Assembly: GCA_900539325.1 (NCBI GenBank)
Contig: UQCC01000005.1
Span: 83,483-147,482, forward strand
Length of the DNA: 64,000 nt
Origin: an uncultured Eubacterium sp.
GTDB taxonomy: Bacteria; Bacillota; Clostridia; Oscillospirales; Acutalibacteraceae
Reading direction: 5' to 3'
A model generated the notes under the pieces. It was not told the DNA's origin and did not search any database. It saw nothing but the letters and a program-made list of their open reading frames with translations. A program made the position numbers and the translations under genes. Shown here one piece after another: positions 46,564-55,306 of this stretch (position 1 is the first letter of the stretch; the number at the start of each line of letters is the position of its first letter).

Positions 46564-46580
46564 TAGCGAATATCTCGCTA
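46564..46580. promoter_or_regulatory. operator 2, TAGCGA-N5-TCGCTA
   Basis: 17-bp palindrome TAGCGAATATCTCGCTA with the same arms as operator 1, centred 25 bp away. It lies between the -35 of the leftward promoter and the -10 of the rightward one (TATAAT, 46584-46589), so one dimer could act on both. Confidence 0.78.
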
Positions 46581-46606
46581 TACTATAATTAATATCGGTG
46601 ATAATC

Positions 46607-46819
46607 ATGTACAAAAGAATACGAAATTTGCGTGAAGATAACGATTTAAAACAGCGTGAACTTGCAGAAATTTTAAATTGTTCGCAAAGAATATACAGCA
46701 ATTACGAGCGTGGAGATGTAGATATTCCCACCGAAATATTAATAAAGCTTTCAAAACATTATAATGTATCGGTAGATTACATTCTTGAAATAACAGACAA
46801 TCCCATAATAAACAAATAA
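46607..46819 (+). CDS. Cro/C1-family HTH transcriptional regulator
   Basis: DNA-binding protein of 70 residues that is almost only an XRE helix-turn-helix: IRNLREDNDLKQRELAEILNC, SQRIYSNYERGDVDIPTEIL, LSKHYNVSVDYIL. The start at 46607 has GGTGAT upstream; a GTG three codons earlier is in frame. It is divergent from the JAMM operon and its own -10 box is next to operator 2. It is the likely repressor of both units. Confidence 0.92.
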   Translation: MYKRIRNLREDNDLKQRELAEILNCSQRIYSNYERGDVDIPTEILIKLSKHYNVSVDYILEITDNPIINK

Positions 46820-46866
46820 AACAGTACAGTTAATGCAACGATTTCTGCGTTAACTGTACTGTTTTA
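46817..46866. terminator. bidirectional intrinsic terminator
   Basis: Perfect 13-bp stem ACAGTACAGTTAA (46821-46833) with TTAACTGTACTGT (46850-46862), plus inner pairing of GCA with TGC, A-run before and T-run after. It closes the HTH gene and the acidic protein gene. Confidence 0.92.
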
Positions 46867-46879
46867 ACATATAACTTTT

Positions 46880-47455
46880 TTATACTATCATACCCGATTC
46901 CATCCAAGACATAACGGACGGGTACTCTTCTTTGTATTCATCAAGCTTTTCGGTGTTGGAATCGACAAAAGCCATAAATTCGTCCACATCTTCAAAATCA
47001 AAGGTGAAATCCTGCACAAAATCGTAGGTTGCCGTGAAGAAATAATCGAACAAATCATCGGGTGAAAAACATTCAAGAAGTTTGTCGGCAACAATCTCGG
47101 TCATATAATCAAACCCGTTTTTAATTTTAAGTTCTTCGTCATCATCAAAAGTGTCGATATTTTCATCAGCCTCGCAATAAGCAATAATATCATCTTGTGA
47201 CACTCCGATTTGTGCAAGGTAATCAACAACATCCTCATAGCCGGTTTCGTTAACTTCATCATAAAGACGGTATTCAAACTCGCCGATAAGATTTTGAATT
47301 GCGGTTGCCTTAAAAAGTGCGTCTATCTCATGGCCCGGCTCATCGGTAATTACAAAGCCGTCCTGTTCAAATTCAGACCATATAAGCTCATAAAGGCGGG
47401 TGTACTTGTCCTTTTCTTCAAAAACCGCCTCGTGTATAAATGAATTCAAATCCAT
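46880..47455 (-). CDS. acidic protein of unknown function
   Basis: Cytoplasmic protein of 191 residues with no signal, membrane helix or cysteine-pair motif. It is very acidic and rich in Asp, Glu, Phe and Tyr (for example DENIDTFDDDEELK and FVQDFTFDFEDVDEF), and probably all helical. AGGAGAA precedes the ATG at a good distance. Stand-alone gene between a terminator and a divergent gene. I cannot name a family. Confidence 0.7.
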   Translation of the reverse strand: MDLNSFIHEAVFEEKDKYTRLYELIWSEFEQDGFVITDEPGHEIDALFKATAIQNLIGEFEYRLYDEVNETGYEDVVDYLAQIGVSQDDIIAYCEADENIDTFDDDEELKIKNGFDYMTEIVADKLLECFSPDDLFDYFFTATYDFVQDFTFDFEDVDEFMAFVDSNTEKLDEYKEEYPSVMSWMESGMIV

Positions 47456-47586
47456 AATTTTCTCCTAACATCACAATAATTTATAAATGTATTGTATATC
47501 ATATTGTATTTTATTTCAATATTGCATTATAGATTATTTTAAGTTATAATTTAATTATGTATACATTTTAGATTTAAGGTGAAATT

Positions 47587-48462
47587 ATGAAATACAAAAT
47601 TACAAGCAACGAAGCCGAGGTTTGCGTTTTGCAAGAAGGGGCAATGCTTACTTCTCTGCTCAAAAACGGCACGGAATATCTTTGGCAGGGCGACGAAGAG
47701 CATTGGAGCGGTCAGGCACCGATCTGCTTTCCTATTGTTGGAATGTTGCCGAACAACGAGGGCACGGCATTTGGAGAAAAATGCGTAATGAAACGCCACG
47801 GCGTTGCAAGAATAAATCCGTTTGAACTCAAAGAGCAATGCAAAAATTCAATCACATTCATTCAAAAATCAAGGGAATCAACCAAAGCGGCTTTTCCGTT
47901 TGACTACGAACTTGAAGTAAAATACACGCTTGTAAGCTCAACGGTAAGCGTTGAATATCTTGTAAAGAACACAGGCGAGAAAAAGATGCCGTTTGTTATC
48001 GGCGGTCATCCGGCGTTTAACTGTCCGCTTGACGAAAACGAAAAGTTTGAAGATTACAAGGTGACATTTGACAAAGCACTTGAGGACGGATATCTCCGCC
48101 CCGACCATCACAGCGGACTGATAAACATTGAAAACAGATTTGATGATTTTATCGGCAAATCTGAAATTGCAATGCAACACGACTTGTTTGAAGAAAAAGA
48201 CGCTATGATATTCGACAACATTGTACCAAAATCAGCAACACTTATCGGACCGAGGGGCAAGGGTGTAAAAATCGAATATCAGGATATGGCTAACCTGCTT
48301 ATTTGGTCTGCGTGCGGCAATGCCGACTTTGTTGCACTTGAGCCGTGGACAGGAATTTCCAACTGCTCCGATGAAACGAACGAGATTGAAAAAAAGCGAG
48401 GAATGACAATACTTGAACCGAACGAGCAGGCAGGATTCAAGTACAAAATCACAATGATATAA
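47587..48462 (+). CDS. aldose 1-epimerase family protein (LacX-like)
   Basis: Galactose-mutarotase fold protein of 291 residues with the family segments LWQGDEEHWSGQAPICFPIVG, VIGGHPAFNCPL (catalytic-type His) and LLIWSACGNADFVALEPWTG (Glu base). It most resembles LacX and YeaD-like epimerases rather than GalM proper. AAGGTGA precedes the ATG. The nadE gene starts 13 bases downstream, so the two are probably co-transcribed. Confidence 0.9.
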   Translation: MKYKITSNEAEVCVLQEGAMLTSLLKNGTEYLWQGDEEHWSGQAPICFPIVGMLPNNEGTAFGEKCVMKRHGVARINPFELKEQCKNSITFIQKSRESTKAAFPFDYELEVKYTLVSSTVSVEYLVKNTGEKKMPFVIGGHPAFNCPLDENEKFEDYKVTFDKALEDGYLRPDHHSGLINIENRFDDFIGKSEIAMQHDLFEEKDAMIFDNIVPKSATLIGPRGKGVKIEYQDMANLLIWSACGNADFVALEPWTGISNCSDETNEIEKKRGMTILEPNEQAGFKYKITMI

Positions 48463-48475
48463 CCGAGGGTAAAAA

Positions 48476-50434
48476 ATGAATTACGGAATGTTTAGAGTAG
48501 CTTCGGCAAGCCTCAAATTGAAAGTGGCAAACCCAAGCTACAACAAGGTTGAAATCAAAAAAGCAATATACGATGCAGAAAAGCAAGGGGTGCGACTTCT
48601 TGTGACTCCCGAACTTTCGATAACAGGATATTCCTGCGGAGATTTGTTCTTTACAAAGTCACTCATCAAAGCATCAAACGAGGCACTTTACGACATTGTT
48701 GAATACACCAAAGACAGAAACATTGTTGTGGTTGTGGGTGCTCCGTGGGCTATAAAGAATTCGCTTTACAACTGTGCATTTGTAATTTACAAAGGTGAAA
48801 TCTTGATGGCTGTGCCAAAAAAGCATCTGCCAAACTACAACGAATTTTACGAAAAAAGATGGTTTGCAGAGGCTATGGACGATGACTTCAGCGAATGGAT
48901 AAACGACAAGGAATACGGATTTGATATTTCCACAACAAAACTCATCAAACTTGATGACGAAGTTACTGTCGGAGTTGAATTGTGCGAGGACTTGTGGGTG
49001 ACAAATCCGCCGTCAAACAAACTTGCGACCGAGGGTGCAAACATCATAATTAACCTTTCCGCAAGTGACGAATATGTTTCAAAGGCACAGTACAGAAAAA
49101 AACTTATTGAAACGCAATCGGCAAAATGTATCTGCGGATATATTTATGCCGGTGCAAGCGTATACGAAAGCACATCGGACCTCGTTTTCGGCGGTGCGAC
49201 AATCATTGCGGAAAACGGAACGATTCTTGCAGAGGGCAAGCGTTTCAGCCGTGATAATGTAATCACTATTGCAGACATCGACTGCGAAAAGCTCAACACG
49301 CTTCGCCTAAAGGACACAAATTTTTGCAACAATTCTATCAGCGAATTTGAAACAATGGAACTGCCTTGTGATTTTTGCTTTGACAATGATGACGATGACG
49401 ATGAAGATGCTGAGCCTAAAATTGAATTAAATCCGGACAACGATTTGAAGTTCAGATACATTGACCCTCACCCATTTGTTCCGAGCAACAAAGATGAAGT
49501 GCGTGAAAGATGCGAAGAAATCTTTGCAATTCAGGCAAGCGGACTTGCAAAACGAATTGAGCACATTCATTCTAACGGCTGTGTAATCGGCATAAGCGGC
49601 GGACTTGACAGCACGCTGGCACTTCTTGTTGCGGTTGAGAGTATGAAGCTTCTCGGCAAACCTATGACGGACATCATCGGCATCACTATGCCGGGCTTCG
49701 GCACAACCGACAGAACCTACAACAATGCCATTGAATTGATGAAATCGCTCGGCGTGACTATCAAGGAAATCAGCATAAAAGACGCTTGTATTCAGCACTT
49801 AAAGGACATTGAGCACAGCGAAGATGTGCACGACATTACATACGAAAACACACAGGCAAGAGAGAGAACGCAAATTCTTTTTGATATGGCAAACAAAATG
49901 GGTTGCTTGCTTGTGGGCACGGGTGATTTATCAGAGCTTGCAATGGGTTGGTGCACATACAACGGCGACCATATGAGCATGTACGGTGTAAACGCTTCTG
50001 TGCCAAAAACACTCGTGAGATACCTTGTTGAATATGTTGCAAGCCAAAGTGACGAAAAGACAAAGGCCATCTTGCTTGATGTGCTCGACACGCCTGTTTC
50101 GCCGGAACTTCTTCCGCCTGACGAAAACGGCAAAATTGCTCAAAAGACGGAGGATAACATCGGTCCGTACGAATTGCACGACTTCTTCCTTTACAACTTC
50201 GTGAGATTCGGTTTTACAAAAGAGAAACTGCAAAAACTTGCCGAAAAAGCATTTAACGGAGTTTATGACAGAAAAACAATAAGAAAGTGGCTTGATGTAT
50301 TCATGAGAAGATTTTTCATCAGTCAATTCAAGAGAAATTGTATTCCCGACGGACCAAAGGTCGGCTCGGTTTCGCTCTCCCCTCGTGGTGATTGGAGAAT
50401 GCCGAGTGATGCAAGTTTTGACGATTTTATGTAA
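48476..50434 (+). CDS. nadE: glutamine-dependent NAD+ synthetase
   Basis: Final step of NAD synthesis. The 652 residues join an N-terminal nitrilase-like glutaminase domain (Glu in TPELSITGY, Lys in PKKHLPNYNEFYEKRWF, Cys in GVELCEDLW) and a C-terminal synthetase with the ATP loop ISGGLDSTLAL and GTGDLSELAMGW. A very acidic insert, DNDDDDDEDAEPK, sits in the linker between the two. The length is normal for the two-domain type. A strong terminator follows. Confidence 0.96.
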   Translation: MNYGMFRVASASLKLKVANPSYNKVEIKKAIYDAEKQGVRLLVTPELSITGYSCGDLFFTKSLIKASNEALYDIVEYTKDRNIVVVVGAPWAIKNSLYNCAFVIYKGEILMAVPKKHLPNYNEFYEKRWFAEAMDDDFSEWINDKEYGFDISTTKLIKLDDEVTVGVELCEDLWVTNPPSNKLATEGANIIINLSASDEYVSKAQYRKKLIETQSAKCICGYIYAGASVYESTSDLVFGGATIIAENGTILAEGKRFSRDNVITIADIDCEKLNTLRLKDTNFCNNSISEFETMELPCDFCFDNDDDDDEDAEPKIELNPDNDLKFRYIDPHPFVPSNKDEVRERCEEIFAIQASGLAKRIEHIHSNGCVIGISGGLDSTLALLVAVESMKLLGKPMTDIIGITMPGFGTTDRTYNNAIELMKSLGVTIKEISIKDACIQHLKDIEHSEDVHDITYENTQARERTQILFDMANKMGCLLVGTGDLSELAMGWCTYNGDHMSMYGVNASVPKTLVRYLVEYVASQSDEKTKAILLDVLDTPVSPELLPPDENGKIAQKTEDNIGPYELHDFFLYNFVRFGFTKEKLQKLAEKAFNGVYDRKTIRKWLDVFMRRFFISQFKRNCIPDGPKVGSVSLSPRGDWRMPSDASFDDFM

Positions 50435-50435
50435 T

Positions 50436-50482
50436 AAAAACAAAACCGATGCGCAAATCAAAAACGCATCGGTTTTGTTTTA
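50436..50482. terminator. bidirectional intrinsic terminator after nadE
   Basis: Perfect 13-bp stem CAAAACCGATGCG (50441-50453) with CGCATCGGTTTTG (50465-50477), flanked by A-rich and T-rich runs. It also ends the minus-strand lipoprotein gene. Confidence 0.92.
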
Positions 50483-50503
50483 TGAAGTTTATCAACAGTT
50501 GGG

Positions 50504-50905
50504 TTAATACCATTTATTTACCCAGCCGTCCTTATCGGTAGTGATTTTTGACTTACTGCCCTTGGACGAAGCCGTGCCGGCAGTTTCATTAAATGTTGTT
50601 GAAGGCTTAACCGCCGATGAAGTTGCACCTGTCACCTTGTCGGAAGCAGCCTCGCTAAGCTCATCAAAATCGACATCGTTATCCGACTCATCTGTTGTAT
50701 GCCTGCTTGTTTCGGTTGTCGAAGTTGTTGTAGGCAATTTAGATGACGAACTGTTTTCTGTTACAGAACTCTTTTCTGCCTCTGTTGAAGCAGCGGCCTG
50801 TTTTTTTGTTGTTGCGTTGGCAATATCGGACTTTTGAGAAGTGCAAGCCGCCAAAGCCGACAAGCCGATTAATATTGCCAAAATAAACGCTAATGATTTT
50901 TTCAA
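50504..50905 (-). CDS. small Ser/Thr-rich lipoprotein with a flavinylation-like motif
   Basis: Lipoprotein of 133 residues: signal peptide with lipobox LAAC (Cys21), then a low-complexity chain rich in Ser, Thr, Ala and Lys, without a compact domain. It contains ASDKVTGATSSAV, which resembles the D-x-x-[ST]-GAT target of ApbE FMN transferases. This may be chance in Ser/Thr-rich sequence. It overlaps the S8 protease gene by 4 bases and is the downstream gene of that pair. Function unknown. Confidence 0.72.
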   Translation of the reverse strand: MKKSLAFILAILIGLSALAACTSQKSDIANATTKKQAAASTEAEKSSVTENSSSSKLPTTTSTTETSRHTTDESDNDVDFDELSEAASDKVTGATSSAVKPSTTFNETAGTASSKGSKSKITTDKDGWVNKWY

Positions 50906-53493
50906 GCTCTTACCTCTTTAATAATATCATTAAACGGTGCTTTTGTGCTGTCGTCTACCTCTTCATCATTCACAACAGCCGTTGCAACCTGATTAAACGA
51001 GCGTTTTACTATCGGAGAATAAAAATATAATCCGTCAATGTTAACATAGGCTCTGACAGAAAACACGGTGTTTCTCTGATTCGGCGGAATATTTTTGATA
51101 ACAAGGTTAAAATCGGTTTGATTGCCGTTTTGCGATATTTTTGACGCCTTAACCCTTTTGTGTGCATTATTAACATCCAGATTGTCGGTGTCGCTGTACG
51201 AAACAACAAAGCCGTATTCAACTTTATCGGCAAGGTCCTCAAGTTCAGCCATTTTTGACCAATTAAAGCCAAAGCGAAGTCCGGAATCAACAGCTCTGAT
51301 TTGGGCACCCTTTGAGTTGGCAAATCCGCCCGAATCCTTAAACGAAAAAGAGTTCGGCGTGTGTTTTTCAATAAAGTCACGCAAGGCATTTATGCCGATT
51401 TCAAGCGGAGCAATAAAGATATATCGGTAATCGCCTACGATAGAATAATCGAGCGAAAGACGGTTGTTAACATAAAGATTTACATTGCTCGGAATGTCGA
51501 TGTGCATTGAATTTACCTTTGGTGCAAACAATGTTTTGAGTGATTTGCAATTTTCAAAGGAATTTGACACATAAGACTTGCAATCAACTATTCTTGGGCA
51601 ATAGAGTGTTCGCAGGTTTTGGCAATCCTTAAAAACGCCTTTTTTCAAATCAGTTACTTTTCCGAGTTTAACGGTTTGAACATTTGCTCCGTCAAACGAA
51701 AACTCAGCCGAATTTTTGCAATTCGGAAGCAACACCGATGAAAAGCCCGAATGTGCAAACGCATATTTGCCGACATCTGTTGCACCGTTTGCGGTTAGTG
51801 CTTTTGCATTGCAATCATAAAAGGCATAATCAGAAATTTTTGCAACGCTGTCGGGCAGAGTAATGCTGTTTAAATCACGGAATTTGAAGCAGTTTTCACC
51901 AACCGACAGCGGGGTAATTCCGTCTGCTTTATCGGGAATTACAACATCCTTGCTGTTGCCGAGATATGCATTGAGTGTGCCATTGTCATCAATAACATAA
52001 TCCGAACCGCCGATGTAGTAATCGGCACAAAAATATTTGCCGTGAAAAACGGAATCTGTTTTTTCATATGCGGCGGCAATAATTCTTGTATCTTGGTTTA
52101 TAAATATCGGAGCAGTATAAACATTGCCGTTATTTTTTGACGGAATAGTTCCGTCGGTAGTATAAATAATATCAACTAATGTATTATCACAACTGAGTGA
52201 AACATTAATTCTTTCATTGTAAACACCGCTTGAATAATTTGCCTTGATTTCCTTGCACCTGTTGTTATTAACGGTATTTGAAAAATTAACAATGCCCTTG
52301 CCGTATTTTTTGTTGCAATCCTTTTCCCTAAAAGGAACGGCGGAACTCATCAATTTGCTTTTAACCTGCTCAAAAGTATATCCCCCGTGCTCGGAAAGAA
52401 CAACAGCCGCGGCAGATGCAACAATAGGTGCAGAATACGAAGTACCCTGATAGTAAGTGTAATTTGGTGCATTACTGCCGGAAGTTGCGGAATAAGCGGT
52501 ATAATACCCCGGAGCGGCAATATCAACATAATTGCCGAAATTTGAAAAATCACAAGGATTGTTGTTTTTATCGGTTGCGGCAACGGCAATTACATTATCG
52601 TATGCCGCAGGATAAGATTTTACTTCCCTGCCGTTATTTCCTGCTGAGCCGACAAAAACAATACCCATATCGGTAAGCTCATTTATCTCGGTTTCTATAT
52701 GCGAATCCATTTCTGTGCCGCTGAAGGACATATTGATTACATCGGGCTTTCTGTTCATCTCCTTGATATGAGAAAGAGCAAGCAAAACGCTTGAATCTGT
52801 AATAATTTGATTGTTTGAAACCTTGAAGCCCTCAATTTTAACATTGTCGGGTGTGCACATTGCAACCGTGCTTGCAACCTGTGTGCCATGGCCGAACTCA
52901 TCCATCTCGTCACCTGATGCCTCGCCTGAAAAATCGGCATAAGTACGGATAACACGGTTTTTGAAGACCTTAATGTTATACTGAATTCCGCTGTCGATAA
53001 CGCCGACAATTACCTCTCGATTAGCCCTGTATTTATAATAATTCAGAGTATCGTCAATATCGCATGCACCATATGCCCATTCATATCTTTTGTCACGAAC
53101 TTTGGTATTGGTATACTGTCCGTCAACGGAAGTGATACTGTCATACTCGGGTGAAAGGCCTGCCTTTTGAAACTCGGCAAACGCCTTTGACGCCGAAGCC
53201 TCGGTTGCATACTGAGCAAAAACATAGCCGCCGGCACAGACACTGTTTACGGAATCATAAGTATTTATATTATCGTCTTCGGATTTTACAATAATTCTTT
53301 TGCCGACGGTTACGCTTTTTGACGAATCGGACAAAAGCTCTTTTTTGTAAGCACCGTCTTTTTTATACATCTGTGCCAAATCACAGGAAGCCTGAAGAAC
53401 ATCATAACGAGTGTCTGCAAACACACTGTTAAAAGGCGCAACAATGCTGAGGAGCATTGCAAAAGACAAGAAAGCAGATAATAATTTTTTCAT
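50902..53493 (-). CDS. secreted subtilisin-family (S8) protease with C-terminal LRR repeats
   Basis: Protein of 863 residues. A signal peptide (about 1-26) and a propeptide-like region lead to the S8 domain with the triad Asp in VGVIDSGI, His in EFGHGTQVAS and Ser in GTSYSAPIVAS, plus the oxyanion Asn in SAGNNG. A chitobiase-C-terminal-like beta segment (DIIYTTDGTIPSKN) follows, then LRR_5 repeats and a C-terminal beta-rich domain. The start at 53493 (AAAGGTG upstream) is better than an in-frame TTG 18 bases earlier. It is coupled to a lipoprotein gene. Surface or secreted proteolysis is likely; the substrate is unknown. Confidence 0.9.
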   Translation of the reverse strand: MKKLLSAFLSFAMLLSIVAPFNSVFADTRYDVLQASCDLAQMYKKDGAYKKELLSDSSKSVTVGKRIIVKSEDDNINTYDSVNSVCAGGYVFAQYATEASASKAFAEFQKAGLSPEYDSITSVDGQYTNTKVRDKRYEWAYGACDIDDTLNYYKYRANREVIVGVIDSGIQYNIKVFKNRVIRTYADFSGEASGDEMDEFGHGTQVASTVAMCTPDNVKIEGFKVSNNQIITDSSVLLALSHIKEMNRKPDVINMSFSGTEMDSHIETEINELTDMGIVFVGSAGNNGREVKSYPAAYDNVIAVAATDKNNNPCDFSNFGNYVDIAAPGYYTAYSATSGSNAPNYTYYQGTSYSAPIVASAAAVVLSEHGGYTFEQVKSKLMSSAVPFREKDCNKKYGKGIVNFSNTVNNNRCKEIKANYSSGVYNERINVSLSCDNTLVDIIYTTDGTIPSKNNGNVYTAPIFINQDTRIIAAAYEKTDSVFHGKYFCADYYIGGSDYVIDDNGTLNAYLGNSKDVVIPDKADGITPLSVGENCFKFRDLNSITLPDSVAKISDYAFYDCNAKALTANGATDVGKYAFAHSGFSSVLLPNCKNSAEFSFDGANVQTVKLGKVTDLKKGVFKDCQNLRTLYCPRIVDCKSYVSNSFENCKSLKTLFAPKVNSMHIDIPSNVNLYVNNRLSLDYSIVGDYRYIFIAPLEIGINALRDFIEKHTPNSFSFKDSGGFANSKGAQIRAVDSGLRFGFNWSKMAELEDLADKVEYGFVVSYSDTDNLDVNNAHKRVKASKISQNGNQTDFNLVIKNIPPNQRNTVFSVRAYVNIDGLYFYSPIVKRSFNQVATAVVNDEEVDDSTKAPFNDIIKEVRA

Positions 53494-53852
53494 ATATCTT
53501 ACACCTTTCAAAGTTGTATAATCCTCTAAATTACGAAGTTTAATTTAATAATAACATTTGGTTAACATTCCTTATAACATTAATATAACATATTACAAAT
53601 TATGTTGCAAGATGTTTTTATAGGCAAAATAAACAAATTTGCTCTATTTTATTTTATGTATATGACAAAAAAAGCGTTATTGTATATAAAAAAGAGGTCG
53701 TAGCCTCTTATTTTAGACTTGTAAGCAAAAACGAAAAATATCAAAAGCACCGTAAACACGATGTTTGCGGTGCTTTTAGCGTTTTTCGGGAAATTTATCG
53801 ACAGTCTGAGCCAAGCCGTTTTTGTGCGACTTGGCTATGGTTTTGCAAATAA
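53494..53852. other. intergenic region between the S8 protease and sugar symporter genes
   Basis: No coding sequence is seen. Three hairpins occur: AGAGG/CCTCT at about 53691-53707, AAAAGCACCG..CGGTGCTTTT (53743-53757 with 53763-53777, the probable terminator of the symporter operon), and AGCCAAG/CTTGGCT at about 53811-53836. The protease promoter must lie in the A/T-rich left part. Confidence 0.55.
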
Positions 53853-55268
53853 TTATTTTTCATTTTTCCTTTGCTCGATAAGAGCGGCGTGAAGCTCGGT
53901 TACCTTATCCTTGGCAAGATTGTAACCAAAGAAAAGAACAAGTGCCATAATCAGGAAGAATATTGCGGGAACGAGGGTTGAAATGTCATACAACTTTGCA
54001 AGAACATCGTCTGCAAGTGCTTTGCCCTGCTTGGAGGCATCGGAATTATAATTGATAACTGCCAAAAGAGCATTAAGGCCGACACCGGCAAGGGTTTGAC
54101 CGAGTTTTCGCATAAACGAAATGAGTGCATAAGCCGTGCCCTCTTCCCTTCTGCGAGTGCGAAGTTCGTGGTAATCGATAACATCCATAACAAGTGCCCA
54201 CAATTCGAGCACAAGGAAGGTTTGACCCAGACCCGAAAGAAATACGAAGAAAAGGAACACATACGGGTTGCTTGTTTTGATAAAGAACAGCACAAAGGTT
54301 ACAACAGCGGCAAAGAACATACCGTATGAGCAAAGCTCCTTTTTGCCGAACTTATCAATAAGTTTGTTCATTATCGGAATAAATACAGCCATCGGCAGAT
54401 ACGAGCAAACGGCAACCAGCGAATAAAGTCCCGGCTTGTGATAATAATCCGTGAAAAGATAAGTGTAGGTTGACTGATAGTAGAACTGAAAAGCCATAAG
54501 GAACATTGCGGCTACCGAAAGCATAACAAAAGCACGGTTTGAAAACAAATCCTTGATGCTTTGGGTAACCTTGTAATCGCCTTTTTTCTTGGCGAGCGGC
54601 TGAATTCTCTCCTTGGTCATCTTGTAATGAAAGAAGAAAATCACAACAGAAAGCACAGCCAAAACGACGGCACAAAGGGTCAGCTTATTACCGTCGAGGG
54701 TTTGAATTTTTGTACCGTTGGCATATGTTCCCGTGGTGGTATAAACTATCATAGGAAGAAGCACAGTGCCCGGAAGTCCGCCTACGCCTGCTCCTATTGA
54801 ACGCCACATAGAAAGTGAGGAGCGTTCTTTTTCATCATCGGTAACAACGGAAGCAAGTGAGCCGTAAGGAATGTTAACAGCAGTGTACATCATACCGTAA
54901 AAGATGTATGTAATATACGCAAACAAAAGATATTTAGCCGGAGTTAAATTTGGTATAACCGTGAACATCAGCACGCATGCAACCGCAAGCGGAATTGAAA
55001 ACCAAAAGATATACGGTCTGAACTTGCCCTGCTTCGTGGGTTTGCGAGAATCGATAAATGCACCCCAAATAGGGTCGTTAATTGCATCCCACAATCTTGC
55101 AACCAAGATAAGCACAACAATTTTTGCCGGGTCGATATTGAGGACATCGGTGTAAAACTTATTTTGAAAAGCACCGACAAGCGAAAAAGTAAATATCCCA
55201 CCCATATCGCCGAGCGCATAACCGAGTTTATCCTTAAATTTTATGCCATGAGTTAAATTTTCAGCCAT
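53853..55268 (-). CDS. GPH-family sugar:cation symporter (MFS)
   Basis: Membrane transporter of 471 residues with twelve helices. KLGYALGDMGG at the N-terminus and NDPIWGAFIDSRKPTKQGKFRPYI (loop after helix 2, with the Asp-x-Lys pattern) place it with MelB- and XynB-type glycoside-pentoside-hexuronide symporters. The start at 55268 has AAAGGA upstream; the frame is open to 55292. It lies 38 bases after the FucI-like isomerase gene, so its substrate is likely the sugar that enzyme handles. Confidence 0.88.
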   Translation of the reverse strand: MAENLTHGIKFKDKLGYALGDMGGIFTFSLVGAFQNKFYTDVLNIDPAKIVVLILVARLWDAINDPIWGAFIDSRKPTKQGKFRPYIFWFSIPLAVACVLMFTVIPNLTPAKYLLFAYITYIFYGMMYTAVNIPYGSLASVVTDDEKERSSLSMWRSIGAGVGGLPGTVLLPMIVYTTTGTYANGTKIQTLDGNKLTLCAVVLAVLSVVIFFFHYKMTKERIQPLAKKKGDYKVTQSIKDLFSNRAFVMLSVAAMFLMAFQFYYQSTYTYLFTDYYHKPGLYSLVAVCSYLPMAVFIPIMNKLIDKFGKKELCSYGMFFAAVVTFVLFFIKTSNPYVFLFFVFLSGLGQTFLVLELWALVMDVIDYHELRTRRREEGTAYALISFMRKLGQTLAGVGLNALLAVINYNSDASKQGKALADDVLAKLYDISTLVPAIFFLIMALVLFFGYNLAKDKVTELHAALIEQRKNEK

Positions 55269-55306
55269 TGTTATATTCCTTTCACAACACAAAAATACTA
55301 CTTATA

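Noticed and set aside
46504..46701. 66-residue extension of the first JAMM-operon protein
   Set aside because: It would run through the divergent promoter, both operators and into the HTH gene; GAGGAGAA supports the start at 46503.
53800..53840. Third hairpin upstream of the symporter 3' end as a terminator
   Set aside because: The stem lacks a T-run on either strand; the AAAAGCACCG hairpin further on is the better candidate.
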